Source: Polaribacter reichenbachii (GTDB lineage: Bacteria > Bacteroidota > Bacteroidia > Flavobacteriales > Flavobacteriaceae). Taken from it: DNA of 64,000 bases. Position numbers and translations under genes: made by a program. Where the stretch lies: contig NZ_CP019419.1 of NCBI RefSeq assembly GCF_001975665.1, positions 3,207,501 to 3,271,500 of the forward strand, in the 5' to 3' direction. This document shows positions 26,822 to 35,308 of the stretch, piece by piece. Each line of letters opens with the position of its first letter. Within the stretch, counting starts at the first letter, position 1. Below the pieces are notes generated by a model, which saw only the letters and a list, made by a program, of their open reading frames with translations, was not told the DNA's origin and did no database searches.

Positions 26822-28291
26822 TTATTTTCTCGGATTTACAAACATATAATCAGAAGCAGGAATTGCTAATTTTGAATCGTATATTTCTTTAAAATTCAAT
26901 TTTTTGCTTGTTTTTGCTGATGATTTAAGACCTGTAGTAATATAGTTTAAAGTTTCATCTAATAATGGATCTGAACGTTCACCTAAAACACCTAAATTTC
27001 CATAATCTTCACCCAATTCAATTCCAGGAAAATTAATGCTTCCAGGTATAATTCCTTCAGGATAATTAACACCATCTTTATTGCTAATTTCTAAAACCAA
27101 AGGTTGCATAGCATAGGTATGATTTGTATTTAAATTATCGCCTGTTCTTTGTAAATTTTCAGAATCATATAAAGTTATAGAACCTTGTTGTTTACCTCTT
27201 GTGGTTTCGCCAATTAAATTTACTTGAATATGAGAACTTAAAGCGTTAATAACCAATTCTGATGCTGAAGCTGAACCATAAGAAACTATAAAATAAATTC
27301 TATTTAACCCTAAACTATTAATTGTTTCCTCTAAAATAACAGAACCATCAGTGTCTACATTTCTAATTTGATCTGTAAAATTATTCAGAAAAACATCAGA
27401 AGACCAAGCTGCAGTAGCTTTATCATTCCAGATTTCTTGCGAGTATAATTCTCCTGTAAATTGCCCAGTAATCATACTGCCTAAATAGGTTGCTGTACTT
27501 ACAGAACCACCAGGATTGTATCTTAAATCTACAATTAAATCGTTTATATTTTCTGATTTAAAATTGGCAAAAGCTGCATTTAATTGACTATCGTAATTTC
27601 TAGCAAATTGGTTATACATTAAATATCCAATTTTTTGTGAACCTTCTGTAAATATTTTTGATGTTGCAATTGGGTTTTCTTGCAATTCAGTTTTTTCTAA
27701 AGAAATTGTAGTTCCGTTTTCAATCGGGTTTCCATCATTAAAATCGGCTAAACCAATTGTATAGTTTGTATTACTACTGAATAATAATTCTAGATAATTA
27801 TTTATTGTTATTTGGCTACCATCCACAGTATTAAAAATCATACCTCTTGTAACGTTCTCGCTTTCAGCGGATGAATTTGGGACTACATAACGCACATAAC
27901 CATATACATTACTACTTCCGTTTTTATAAGTAACCAAGCCAAACTCCATTCCGTTACTTAAATTTAAACCTTGAAAAGAATTTTCTAAAGCAATATAATC
28001 ATCAACAATAATAGAAAAACGATCATCAGGTCTATTTAATAAACTTTCGAAAACAGCTTCTGGTGAATTGTATTCTCCAAAATAAGTATATAAATCATCA
28101 TAATTATAAAAACGATCATCAGCTAAATCTGGCACATCTTTTTGCCATAAATAATAAAGATTTAAACCTCTCCAGATAAAAAAGTTAAGATCATCATTGG
28201 TTGATGTGTTTTTTTCTAATGGACTGTTTTTATCACAAGAAATAAAAAATATAGTGATTGCTAAAAGGCTAATTTTTAAAAATTGCTTCAT
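26822..28291 (-). CDS. S41 family C-terminal-processing-type peptidase, lipoprotein (catalytically intact)
   Basis: A 489-residue lipoprotein (lipobox FFISC, Cys near 19) with a linker, a PDZ-like region (about 110-200) and an S41/tail-specific protease domain. The Ser of SASE (near 340) and the Lys of RGKQQG, exactly 25 residues later, match the Ser430/Lys455 dyad of E. coli Prc by spacing. DLRYNPGG is the conserved strand before the active site. It follows a paralogue on the same strand with an 8-bp gap. Flavobacterial envelope-bound S41 proteins have no well-defined substrates. Confidence 0.87.
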   Translation of the reverse strand: MKQFLKISLLAITIFFISCDKNSPLEKNTSTNDDLNFFIWRGLNLYYLWQKDVPDLADDRFYNYDDLYTYFGEYNSPEAVFESLLNRPDDRFSIIVDDYIALENSFQGLNLSNGMEFGLVTYKNGSSNVYGYVRYVVPNSSAESENVTRGMIFNTVDGSQITINNYLELLFSSNTNYTIGLADFNDGNPIENGTTISLEKTELQENPIATSKIFTEGSQKIGYLMYNQFARNYDSQLNAAFANFKSENINDLIVDLRYNPGGSVSTATYLGSMITGQFTGELYSQEIWNDKATAAWSSDVFLNNFTDQIRNVDTDGSVILEETINSLGLNRIYFIVSYGSASASELVINALSSHIQVNLIGETTRGKQQGSITLYDSENLQRTGDNLNTNHTYAMQPLVLEISNKDGVNYPEGIIPGSINFPGIELGEDYGNLGVLGERSDPLLDETLNYITTGLKSSAKTSKKLNFKEIYDSKLAIPASDYMFVNPRK

Positions 28292-28298
28292 TTATATA

Positions 28299-29753
28299 TT
28301 AGTTTGTATTTGGTAAATTTTGTTCAATAAAAACACCATTATCAGTAATTCTTTGTGGAGTTATGCTATTAAACAAATATTCATAATTATTTGGATTACA
28401 GTTGTTATTCGAAATCGGAGTTCCTGAAGAAATGTAATTTAAAACGCTATTTAAAATAGGGTCAGACGTTTCACCTAAAATACCTAAATCTAACACATCT
28501 TCATTTGCACAAAGATCTAAATCTGGCGAAAATCCGTTTGCATAAGTTTCGTCGTTATTATTTAAAAAACTTAACACAACAGGTTGTAAAGCCACAGTAT
28601 GCGTTTCATTTTTTAAATCAAAATCGTAATCTTCAGAATTGTATAAAGTAATTGAACCCGTGTTATTTCCTGCAGTTTGATTACCAATAATATGAACATT
28701 AATATGTGCTTTTAAGCTATTAATTAATAATTCTACAGCAGACGAACCTGTAAAATTTTCTCCATTTAAAACGATGTAAATATCTGTTAGGTTTAAACTG
28801 TTTATAGTTGCTGTTTGGCTAATTTCTGATGGAAATTTCATTAATAATGAATCTGGCTGATTTTCTAAAAACCAAGTTTGTGCTTTAGAATTCCATTCTT
28901 CTTTAACTAAAACTTCGTCTTGAAATTGACCAGTAATCATACTTGCAATAGGTGCAATGCTTTTTACAAATCCATCAGAACCAATATTGTATCTTAAATC
29001 TAAAATTAATTCGTTAACAGATTGATTTTTAAAATTTAAGAAACTGTTATTTAAATCATTAATATAATTTTTAGAAAAATCGTTATTGTACATTAAATAC
29101 CCAATATTATCAGTGTTTACAGAGATTGTTTTTTCTAAAAAAGTAGCAGGATAGGTATAATCTAGTTTTTCTAAAAGTACCGATTTTGCATAGGGTGTAA
29201 TTGTAATTCCATCAAAATTGGCCATATTTAAAGTAAAACTATCTGAGCCATTTAAAAGAATACTTTCAAAATTGGTTCTTGTTAATGGTACACCATCAAC
29301 AGCATAAAAATATTCGCCTCTAATTATGTTTTTTGTTGCTGCATCAGAATTTGGTAAAATATGCGTTACATAACCTAAAACATTGGTTGTGCTATTAGGG
29401 TCTGCTATAATTCCGAATTCTAAACCATTTGTAAAAGAAGTTCTTAGTTCTGGTTCTGAGATGGTATTATAATCTTCTACTAAAGTTGATTTTACATCAC
29501 CAGCTACCAATAAATTGTTGAATAAACTATTATAATCTACAAAAGAACTTAAATAAGTGTTTAATTCTTGGTCTGAGCTAAAACGCCTGTCAGATAAATC
29601 TTCTACTTGATCTTGATACAAATAATAGGCGTTTAAACCTTTCCAAACGAAATCGTGTACTACCAATTCTTGAGGAATTTCATATTCTTTAGAGCAACTT
29701 GCAAATGTTGCCATTAATATCGAAAAATAAACAACTCTTAAATAAAACCTCAT
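28299..29753 (-). CDS. S41 family paralogue with a replaced catalytic lysine, lipoprotein
   Basis: A 484-residue lipoprotein (lipobox FASC, Cys near 20) collinear with the next gene downstream, sharing VWKGLNAYYLYQ, the PDZ-like region, DLRYN and GSITLYNSED. The serine is kept (GSSAVE), but at the position 25 residues later, where the partner has Lys (RGKQQG), this protein has Asn (AGNNTG). DLRYNIG also lacks the usual PGG. It is therefore probably not an active protease, and may act as a binding partner or regulator of its intact neighbour (inference). First gene of the pair. Confidence 0.85.
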   Translation of the reverse strand: MRFYLRVVYFSILMATFASCSKEYEIPQELVVHDFVWKGLNAYYLYQDQVEDLSDRRFSSDQELNTYLSSFVDYNSLFNNLLVAGDVKSTLVEDYNTISEPELRTSFTNGLEFGIIADPNSTTNVLGYVTHILPNSDAATKNIIRGEYFYAVDGVPLTRTNFESILLNGSDSFTLNMANFDGITITPYAKSVLLEKLDYTYPATFLEKTISVNTDNIGYLMYNNDFSKNYINDLNNSFLNFKNQSVNELILDLRYNIGSDGFVKSIAPIASMITGQFQDEVLVKEEWNSKAQTWFLENQPDSLLMKFPSEISQTATINSLNLTDIYIVLNGENFTGSSAVELLINSLKAHINVHIIGNQTAGNNTGSITLYNSEDYDFDLKNETHTVALQPVVLSFLNNNDETYANGFSPDLDLCANEDVLDLGILGETSDPILNSVLNYISSGTPISNNNCNPNNYEYLFNSITPQRITDNGVFIEQNLPNTN

Positions 29754-29824
29754 ATAATAATGTATAGCTATTGTAGTAAATTTAACGCAATTTAAACTTT
29801 TTTAGTATTTTTTTTGAAATAAGA

Positions 29825-29853
29825 TGTAACAAAATAAATTGTTGTTCGTCGTA
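29825..29853 (+). promoter_or_regulatory. ECF-type promoter, probable autoregulation of the sigma factor gene
   Basis: TGTAAC (29825-29830), a 16-nt spacer, then CGTCGTA (29847-29853) fits the usual ECF sigma promoter form (AAC in -35, CGTC in -10) and lies 56 bp before the sigma gene. No TAnnTTTG box is seen there. Confidence 0.55.
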
Positions 29854-29908
29854 ATTATGTAAACCTGATATAAGAGATGAAAAAATATCAGAAAATTAAC
29901 CAAAACCA

Positions 29909-30418
29909 ATGAACCAATCAGACTTTTTAAAAGTTGTTTTACCCTTTAAAGACAAAGTTTTTAGACTAGCTAAAAGACTTTTAGTTTCTACAGAAGAAGC
30001 TGAAGATGCTACACAAGAGCTTTACTTTAAATTATGGAGAAACAGAAAAAAAATTGCTGATTATAAAAATGTAGAAGCATTTGCAATGACAATGACAAAA
30101 AATTATTGTTATGATCGATTAAAATCTAAACAAGCAAGTAATTTAACATTAGTACACAGTAATTATAAAGAGAAAGAAACGTCTTTAGATAAGAAAATGG
30201 AATATCAAGACAGTGTAAACCAAGTACACAAATTGATAGAAAATTTACCTGAGCAACAAAAAATAATTATTCAATTAAGAGATGTTGAACAGTATGATTT
30301 TGAAGAAATCTGTAAAATGGTAGATATGAAACCAACAGCAGTAAGAGTTGCATTATCTAGAGCAAGAAAAACAATAAGACAAGAATTAATTAAAAAACAC
30401 AACTATGGAGTTAGCTAA
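29909..30418 (+). CDS. ECF RNA polymerase sigma factor
   Basis: A 169-residue ECF (sigma-70 group 4) factor. Region 2 spans about 10-80 (FRLAKRLLVSTEEAEDATQE; FAMTMTKNYCYDRL) and region 4 about 105-160 with the helix-turn-helix FEEICKMVDMKPTAVRVALSRARK. Its last codons overlap the next gene by 14 bp, which encodes a one-helix membrane protein that is the likely anti-sigma factor. An ECF-like promoter upstream indicates self-control. Confidence 0.92.
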   Translation: MNQSDFLKVVLPFKDKVFRLAKRLLVSTEEAEDATQELYFKLWRNRKKIADYKNVEAFAMTMTKNYCYDRLKSKQASNLTLVHSNYKEKETSLDKKMEYQDSVNQVHKLIENLPEQQKIIIQLRDVEQYDFEEICKMVDMKPTAVRVALSRARKTIRQELIKKHNYGVS

Positions 30419-30839
30419 CATAGAAAAATTAGTAGAAAAATACGAAAACGCAGAAACTACGCTACAAGAAGAAGCAATCCTAAAAAACTATTTTACAAAA
30501 GAGGAAGTTGCTCCACACTTACAAGAGTACAGTTATATGTTTAATTATTTTACTACTGTAAAAGATGAAACCTACACAAAAACCATAAAGTTAGAACCTA
30601 AAAAATCGAATAAGATAAACTTTAAATGGTTGTCTGTAGCAGCATCAGTAATGCTTTTATTCAGCGTATTTGTTGGTAAAATACAATATGATGAATATCA
30701 AGATAGAAAAAAAGCAGAAGAAATTTACGCACAAGTAAATAAAGGATTACAATTGTTATCTACGAATTTAAAGAAAGGAGAACAAGCAGTAGCACAATTG
30801 TACAAACAAGAAGACAAAGCCAATAAAGCTTTAAAATAA
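30405..30839 (+). CDS. Putative anti-sigma factor with one membrane helix
   Basis: 144 residues: a cytosolic N-terminal half (1-75), one membrane helix (about 80-97, WLSVAASVMLLFSVFVG), and a charged, likely coiled-coil periplasmic tail. It starts inside the sigma gene (ATG 30405), so translation is coupled. Size, topology and place fit an anti-sigma factor, although no zinc-binding HxxxCxxC motif is present. Confidence 0.65.
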   Translation: MELANIEKLVEKYENAETTLQEEAILKNYFTKEEVAPHLQEYSYMFNYFTTVKDETYTKTIKLEPKKSNKINFKWLSVAASVMLLFSVFVGKIQYDEYQDRKKAEEIYAQVNKGLQLLSTNLKKGEQAVAQLYKQEDKANKALK

Positions 30840-30881
30840 AAACCAAGTAAAAATTAGTAAAACCAAGTAAACACAGAAATT

Positions 30882-31400
30882 ATGAAAAAAATAATATTAT
30901 TAATTGCATTTGTTGTAGCACCAATGGTTACAAGCGCACAATCACTTTTCGATAGTTTAGAAGATATGGATGGTGTAGATATGGTAGTGGTTACCAAAGA
31001 TGCTTTTCAATTGCTAAAAAAGTTTCAGCCTAAAAATGTTAAATCAGATGATAATGAAGTAATTCAGGCTTTCGAAATGATTGGTGATTTAAAAGAATTT
31101 AAAATGTTTTCTACTAATGACCTAGATATCGCATCTAAAATGGAAAGTATGGTAAATACATCAATCAAATCTAAGAAATTAACTCAATTAATGAGAATTA
31201 AAGATGATGGTTCTCGTGTTAAAATCTATGTAAAAGCTACAAGTAATAAAGATTATGTTAGCGAAGTTTTAATGTTTGTAAAAGGTATAGACAAACAGAC
31301 CAAAGGTGTATCAGAAGCAATTGTATTCTCTTTAACTGGTAATATAGACATTAACAAAATGTCTGAATACACAGACAAGATTGTTAAAGAAAACAAGTAA
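30882..31400 (+). CDS. DUF4252 protein, exported
   Basis: 172 residues with a cleavable signal peptide (LIAFVVAPMVTSAQS) and a DUF4252 domain (LFDSLEDMDGVDMVVVTKDAF; a second half with YVSEVLMFVKGIDK). DUF4252 proteins often follow ECF sigma/anti-sigma pairs in Bacteroidota; role unknown, probably envelope. Third gene of the operon. Confidence 0.8.
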   Translation: MKKIILLIAFVVAPMVTSAQSLFDSLEDMDGVDMVVVTKDAFQLLKKFQPKNVKSDDNEVIQAFEMIGDLKEFKMFSTNDLDIASKMESMVNTSIKSKKLTQLMRIKDDGSRVKIYVKATSNKDYVSEVLMFVKGIDKQTKGVSEAIVFSLTGNIDINKMSEYTDKIVKENK

Positions 31401-31461
31401 TTAACTTTAAAAAAAGTCGGGTTTAGTTTTTTAAACCTGACTTTTAAATAAAATATTAAAA

Positions 31462-32001
31462 ATGAAAAAATTAACCCAAATTTGTGCTTTAGTATGTTTA
31501 GTGCTTTTTGCAAGTTCTTGTAAAAACGAAAAATCTTTGCAAAGTTATTTAGTAGATACAAGTGGTAAAGAAGGTTTTTATACTGGAGATTTACCTGTAA
31601 GCTCTGTTTTATCTGCTAAAGCTGATGTTTCTGATGATGTAAAAGAAACTATAAAAAGTATAAAGAAAATAAATATTGCATTTTTACCAAAAACAGAAGA
31701 CAATACTGCTGCTTATGAAGCAGAAAAAGCCAAACTTAAAAATATTTTTAAAGATAATGACGATTACAAAAGCCTAATGGTTATGAAAGCCCAAGGGATG
31801 AATGTAAAAGTTTATTATTCAGGAGATACAGATGCAATTGATGAAGTTGTAGCCTTTGGTTATGGTGATAAAAATGGAGTAGGAGTTGCAAGATTATTAG
31901 GTGAGGATATGAATCCTGCAAAAGTAATTGAAATGATGAATAGTGTAAAAATGGATAGTGGTAATCTAGAAAGTTTTAGTGCTATTTTTAAAGGAAAATA
32001 A
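31462..32001 (+). CDS. DUF4252 lipoprotein
   Basis: 179 residues with a lipobox (LFASSC, Cys near 20) and a divergent DUF4252 domain (KKINIAFLPK; NVKVYYSGDTDAIDEVVAFG). A paralogue of the preceding gene, separated by 61 bp. Likely anchored to the outer membrane. Last gene of the sigma operon before a terminator. Confidence 0.78.
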   Translation: MKKLTQICALVCLVLFASSCKNEKSLQSYLVDTSGKEGFYTGDLPVSSVLSAKADVSDDVKETIKSIKKINIAFLPKTEDNTAAYEAEKAKLKNIFKDNDDYKSLMVMKAQGMNVKVYYSGDTDAIDEVVAFGYGDKNGVGVARLLGEDMNPAKVIEMMNSVKMDSGNLESFSAIFKGK

Positions 32002-32019
32002 AAACAAATCAGTCTACTT

Positions 32020-32072
32020 AAAAAATTGGAAGTATAGAGTTTTAACAGCTTTGTATTTCCAATTTTTTTTTA
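32020..32072 (+). terminator. Terminator of the ECF sigma operon
   Basis: Arms AAAAAATTGGAA and TTCCAATTTTTT enclose a 25-nt loop region, followed by further T residues. Confidence 0.6.
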
Positions 32073-32110
32073 TTTAAATAATGTTTTACAGTTTTTAGAT
32101 TAATACAGTT

Positions 32111-32410
32111 TTATTCTTTAAGTCTATTTTTTAAGTCCATTCTTTCGTGTAATATTCTTAAAATTTCAATTCTATCTTCCGAAATTATGTTATAAAATAT
32201 TATATGTTTTTCAGATTTTAACCCTAGTAATTTCCCTATTACTCCAAAATATTCTTTCCCTATAACAGGATTATCTCCAATTTCTTTACAAGCATTTTTT
32301 ATTGTTGTGTAATATTTATTAGCTTGTTTTTCAGACCAATTTTCAAAAGTATAATTCCAAATGTCATTTAAATCATCAATGGCTTTTTGTCTTAAAACAA
32401 TTTTAACCAT
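32111..32410 (-). CDS. parE: Type II toxin, RelE/ParE family
   Basis: A 99-residue ParE-like toxin (KAIDDLNDIWNYTFENWSEKQANKYY at the N-terminal hairpin; EKHIIFYNI and ILRILHERMD at the C-terminal sheet). ParE homologues poison DNA gyrase. Its start overlaps the antitoxin stop by 8 bp. Confidence 0.9.
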   Translation of the reverse strand: MVKIVLRQKAIDDLNDIWNYTFENWSEKQANKYYTTIKNACKEIGDNPVIGKEYFGVIGKLLGLKSEKHIIFYNIISEDRIEILRILHERMDLKNRLKE

Positions 32411-32651
32411 TCTTTCTTTTTTGGGATTTTAATTTATTTAGATTTTCTTCAAAATCAAAATCTTCAACAATTGGGCTACTTTTACCTTCTTCTATAGCAT
32501 TTCTTAAAGCAATTACTTTATTTTCTTCATTTTCTAAAAGACGAAGTCCAGCACGAATTACTTCGCTTACATTTTTATACCTCCCAACAGAAACTTGTGA
32601 ACTCACAAATCGATCAAAATAATTTCCAAGTGAAACAGATGTGTTTTTCAT
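32403..32651 (-). CDS. parD: Type II antitoxin, ParD family
   Basis: An 82-residue ribbon-helix-helix antitoxin (TSVSLGNYFDRFVSSQV; NVSEVIRAGLRLLE) with a flexible acidic C-terminal part for toxin binding. First gene of the pair and probable repressor: a palindrome overlaps the promoter directly upstream. Confidence 0.9.
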   Translation of the reverse strand: MKNTSVSLGNYFDRFVSSQVSVGRYKNVSEVIRAGLRLLENEENKVIALRNAIEEGKSSPIVEDFDFEENLNKLKSQKRKNG

Positions 32652-32668
32652 ATTATTAATAATTTACT

Positions 32669-32690
32669 CAAATTTACCAATTTTTGGTAA
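32669..32690 (-). promoter_or_regulatory. parDE promoter -7 box with overlapping palindromic operator
   Basis: On the minus strand TAAATTTG (32676-32669) is a -7 element. It overlaps an inverted repeat TTACCAA-TTT-TTGGTAA at 32674-32690, the likely ParD binding site, 18 bp before the parD start. Confidence 0.6.
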
Positions 32691-32814
32691 AAAATAAAAA
32701 TTTATGTAATTTTCAAAATGAACTTAAGACTTTATGCTGAACTTATTTTAACTGCTCATTAACAGCTACTATAATCATATTTAGTATTTTTGAAACTTGA
32801 AGAATATGATATTT

Positions 32815-35253
32815 ATGAAGTTTCAGAGAATAGTAGCTTTTTGCTTTTTATTAATTAGTTACAGCAATTTTGCACAAAGTGCGGTTTATAGAGCAGAAAG
32901 AGAAAAAATTCACGATTTAGTGCATACAAAACTAAAGGTCGATTTTAATTTTTCGAATAAAACAATGAATGGTGAAGCTTGGATTACAGCAAAACCTCAT
33001 TTTTATGCAACTGATAAAATTTCTTTGGATGCAAAATCGATGCTAATTCATAGCATCACACTAAATAATAGTAAGTTAGATTATAATTACGATGATTATG
33101 ATTTGATTATTGACTTGCCAAAAACGTATCAGAAAAACGAAGAGTTTACCCTTTACATAAAGTATACTTCAAGACCAGAAAAAGTAAAAGATAAAGGCAG
33201 TCAAGCCATTACAGATGCAAAAGGATTGTATTTTATAAATGCAGATGGTATTGATAAAAACAAACCTACTCAAATCTGGACACAAGGAGAAACTGAAGCA
33301 AATTCAGCTTGGTTTCCTACAATAGATAGTCCAAATCAAAAAACATCACAAGAAATTTATATTACAGTTCCAAATAAATACCAAACGCTTTCTAATGGAG
33401 AATTGGTAAATCAGACAAATTCTGGGAACAACAGAACTGATTATTGGAAATTCGATCAAAAACACGCTCCTTATTTGTTTTTTATGGGAATTGGTGAATT
33501 TGAAATTATCAAAGATTTTTATAAAAACATTCCTGTAAATTATTATGTAGAAAAAGAATATGCACCTTATGCTAAAGATATTTTTGGCTTAACTCCAGAA
33601 ATGATTGGTTTTTTTGCGGATAAATTAGGTGTAGCATATCCTTTTAATAAATACAGTCAAATTGTGGTTAGAGATTATGTTTCTGGAGCTATGGAAAACA
33701 CAACTGCTGTTGTTCACGGAGAACAAGCTTACCAACAACCAGGACAATTAATTGATAATAATGTGCAAGAAAACACAATTGCACACGAAATTTTTCATCA
33801 TTGGTTTGGAGATTTAGTAACCTCAGAAAGTTGGTCTAATTTAACTTTAAACGAATCTTTTGCCAATTATGGTGAATATTTATGGAGAGAACATAAATAC
33901 GGAAAAGTAGCTGCAGAAATGCATTATTTTGAGCAAGTAGAAGCTTATAAACAAGGACAAAATGAAAGCAAAAGTTTAGTGCGTTTTGAATATGATGATA
34001 AAGAAGATATGTTCGATTTAGTGAGCTATAACAAAGGTGGAGCTATTTTACATATGTTACGTAATTATTTAGGGGATGATGCTTTTTTTAAAGGATTAAA
34101 TACCTATTTAACAACCTATAAATACAAAACTGCAGAAGTTCATCAGCTAAGATTAATATTCGAAGAATTAACAGGTAAAGACTTAAACTGGTTTTTTAAT
34201 CAATGGTATTTTGGAGCAAATCATCCAAATATTGAGGTTTCTTACGATTATAATACTTTAAGAAAAACGGTTACTGTAAATATTGTTCAATTGCAAGCAG
34301 AAACTTTTAAATTCCCTTTTGCTATTGATGTTTTTGAAGGAACTAAAAGAACAAGACACAATGTTTTTGTTGAAGCTAAAGATGCATCTTTTACATTTCC
34401 ATACACAAAACAACCCGATTTAATTCAGGTAAATGCAGATAATATTTTGGTGAGTAACATCAACGAAAATAAAGTATTGAGTGATTATATTTTTCAATTA
34501 AAAAATGCTGATAATTTTGCGCACAGAAGAGCAGCTTTGTTAGAAGTTGTAAAAAAACAAGAAGAAAAAGAAGCGTTTAATGCTGTTGTTGGTGCTTTAG
34601 ATGATAAATCGTATAAAATTAGAATTTTAGCATTGCAGAATATTGATTTAATCAATAAATTTTCTAAAAAGGATGCCATCAGAAAAATTATGCAAATTGC
34701 AAATAACGATGCTAAAACTTTAGTGCAGGCAGAAGCAATAAACACTTTGGGTAAACTAACAGATCCTGAATTAAAATCTATTTTCGAAAAAGGTTTAGAA
34801 AGTAAATCGTACTCAGTTTTGGGTAAAGCTTTGGTTTCTATGTATTATGTAGATAAAGATTTGGCCATTAAAAAATCGAAAGCATTGCCAGATGAAGTTC
34901 GTAAAATTTTAGCAACGCCTTTAACACAAATTTTTATCGAAGAAAAAGATGAATCTGAATTACCATTCATTGCAAAATCTGTGGTTTCTGGAATGTTTTT
35001 AGCCAATGATGATACTGTTAAAGTATTGTATCAAAAGGCGTTTCAACAAATTTCTGAAAGTAATAACACTGTAGCCATTCAAAATCTTGTAGAAGATATG
35101 GTTGTAAAAGGAAATCAATACAAAGGGTTTAATTTTGATAAAGTTATGATTAACTATATGCGAAATATGGTTGAAGATCAGAAAAAAGCAGACAAACCAA
35201 ACAGGTTAAGAAACATAGAAATTATTAAAACTGCAATGGCCAAATTGTTGTAA
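32815..35253 (+). CDS. M1 family aminopeptidase with HEAT-like C-terminal domain
   Basis: An 812-residue exported gluzincin. Signal peptide 1-24 (IVAFCFLLISYSNFAQS) when started at ATG 32815; earlier TTG and ATG codons are possible but a -7 box TATTTTTG (32785-32792) sits 23 nt before this ATG. The exopeptidase motif GAMEN (about 292) and zinc site HEIFHHWF with E in LNESFANYGE (about 323-346) are intact. From about 560 onward helical repeats resemble HEAT repeats. Probably a periplasmic aminopeptidase for peptide use. Confidence 0.92.
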   Translation: MKFQRIVAFCFLLISYSNFAQSAVYRAEREKIHDLVHTKLKVDFNFSNKTMNGEAWITAKPHFYATDKISLDAKSMLIHSITLNNSKLDYNYDDYDLIIDLPKTYQKNEEFTLYIKYTSRPEKVKDKGSQAITDAKGLYFINADGIDKNKPTQIWTQGETEANSAWFPTIDSPNQKTSQEIYITVPNKYQTLSNGELVNQTNSGNNRTDYWKFDQKHAPYLFFMGIGEFEIIKDFYKNIPVNYYVEKEYAPYAKDIFGLTPEMIGFFADKLGVAYPFNKYSQIVVRDYVSGAMENTTAVVHGEQAYQQPGQLIDNNVQENTIAHEIFHHWFGDLVTSESWSNLTLNESFANYGEYLWREHKYGKVAAEMHYFEQVEAYKQGQNESKSLVRFEYDDKEDMFDLVSYNKGGAILHMLRNYLGDDAFFKGLNTYLTTYKYKTAEVHQLRLIFEELTGKDLNWFFNQWYFGANHPNIEVSYDYNTLRKTVTVNIVQLQAETFKFPFAIDVFEGTKRTRHNVFVEAKDASFTFPYTKQPDLIQVNADNILVSNINENKVLSDYIFQLKNADNFAHRRAALLEVVKKQEEKEAFNAVVGALDDKSYKIRILALQNIDLINKFSKKDAIRKIMQIANNDAKTLVQAEAINTLGKLTDPELKSIFEKGLESKSYSVLGKALVSMYYVDKDLAIKKSKALPDEVRKILATPLTQIFIEEKDESELPFIAKSVVSGMFLANDDTVKVLYQKAFQQISESNNTVAIQNLVEDMVVKGNQYKGFNFDKVMINYMRNMVEDQKKADKPNRLRNIEIIKTAMAKLL

Positions 35254-35308
35254 TTTTTAATTTAAATGCACTTTTAAGGTTGTTTTATTTGATTTAAATT
35301 TGTCGAAT

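Noticed and set aside
35300..35308. TTG start of the LRR-kinase gene
   Set aside because: The TTG is part of a TAAATTTG promoter-like box; ATG 35309 is better.
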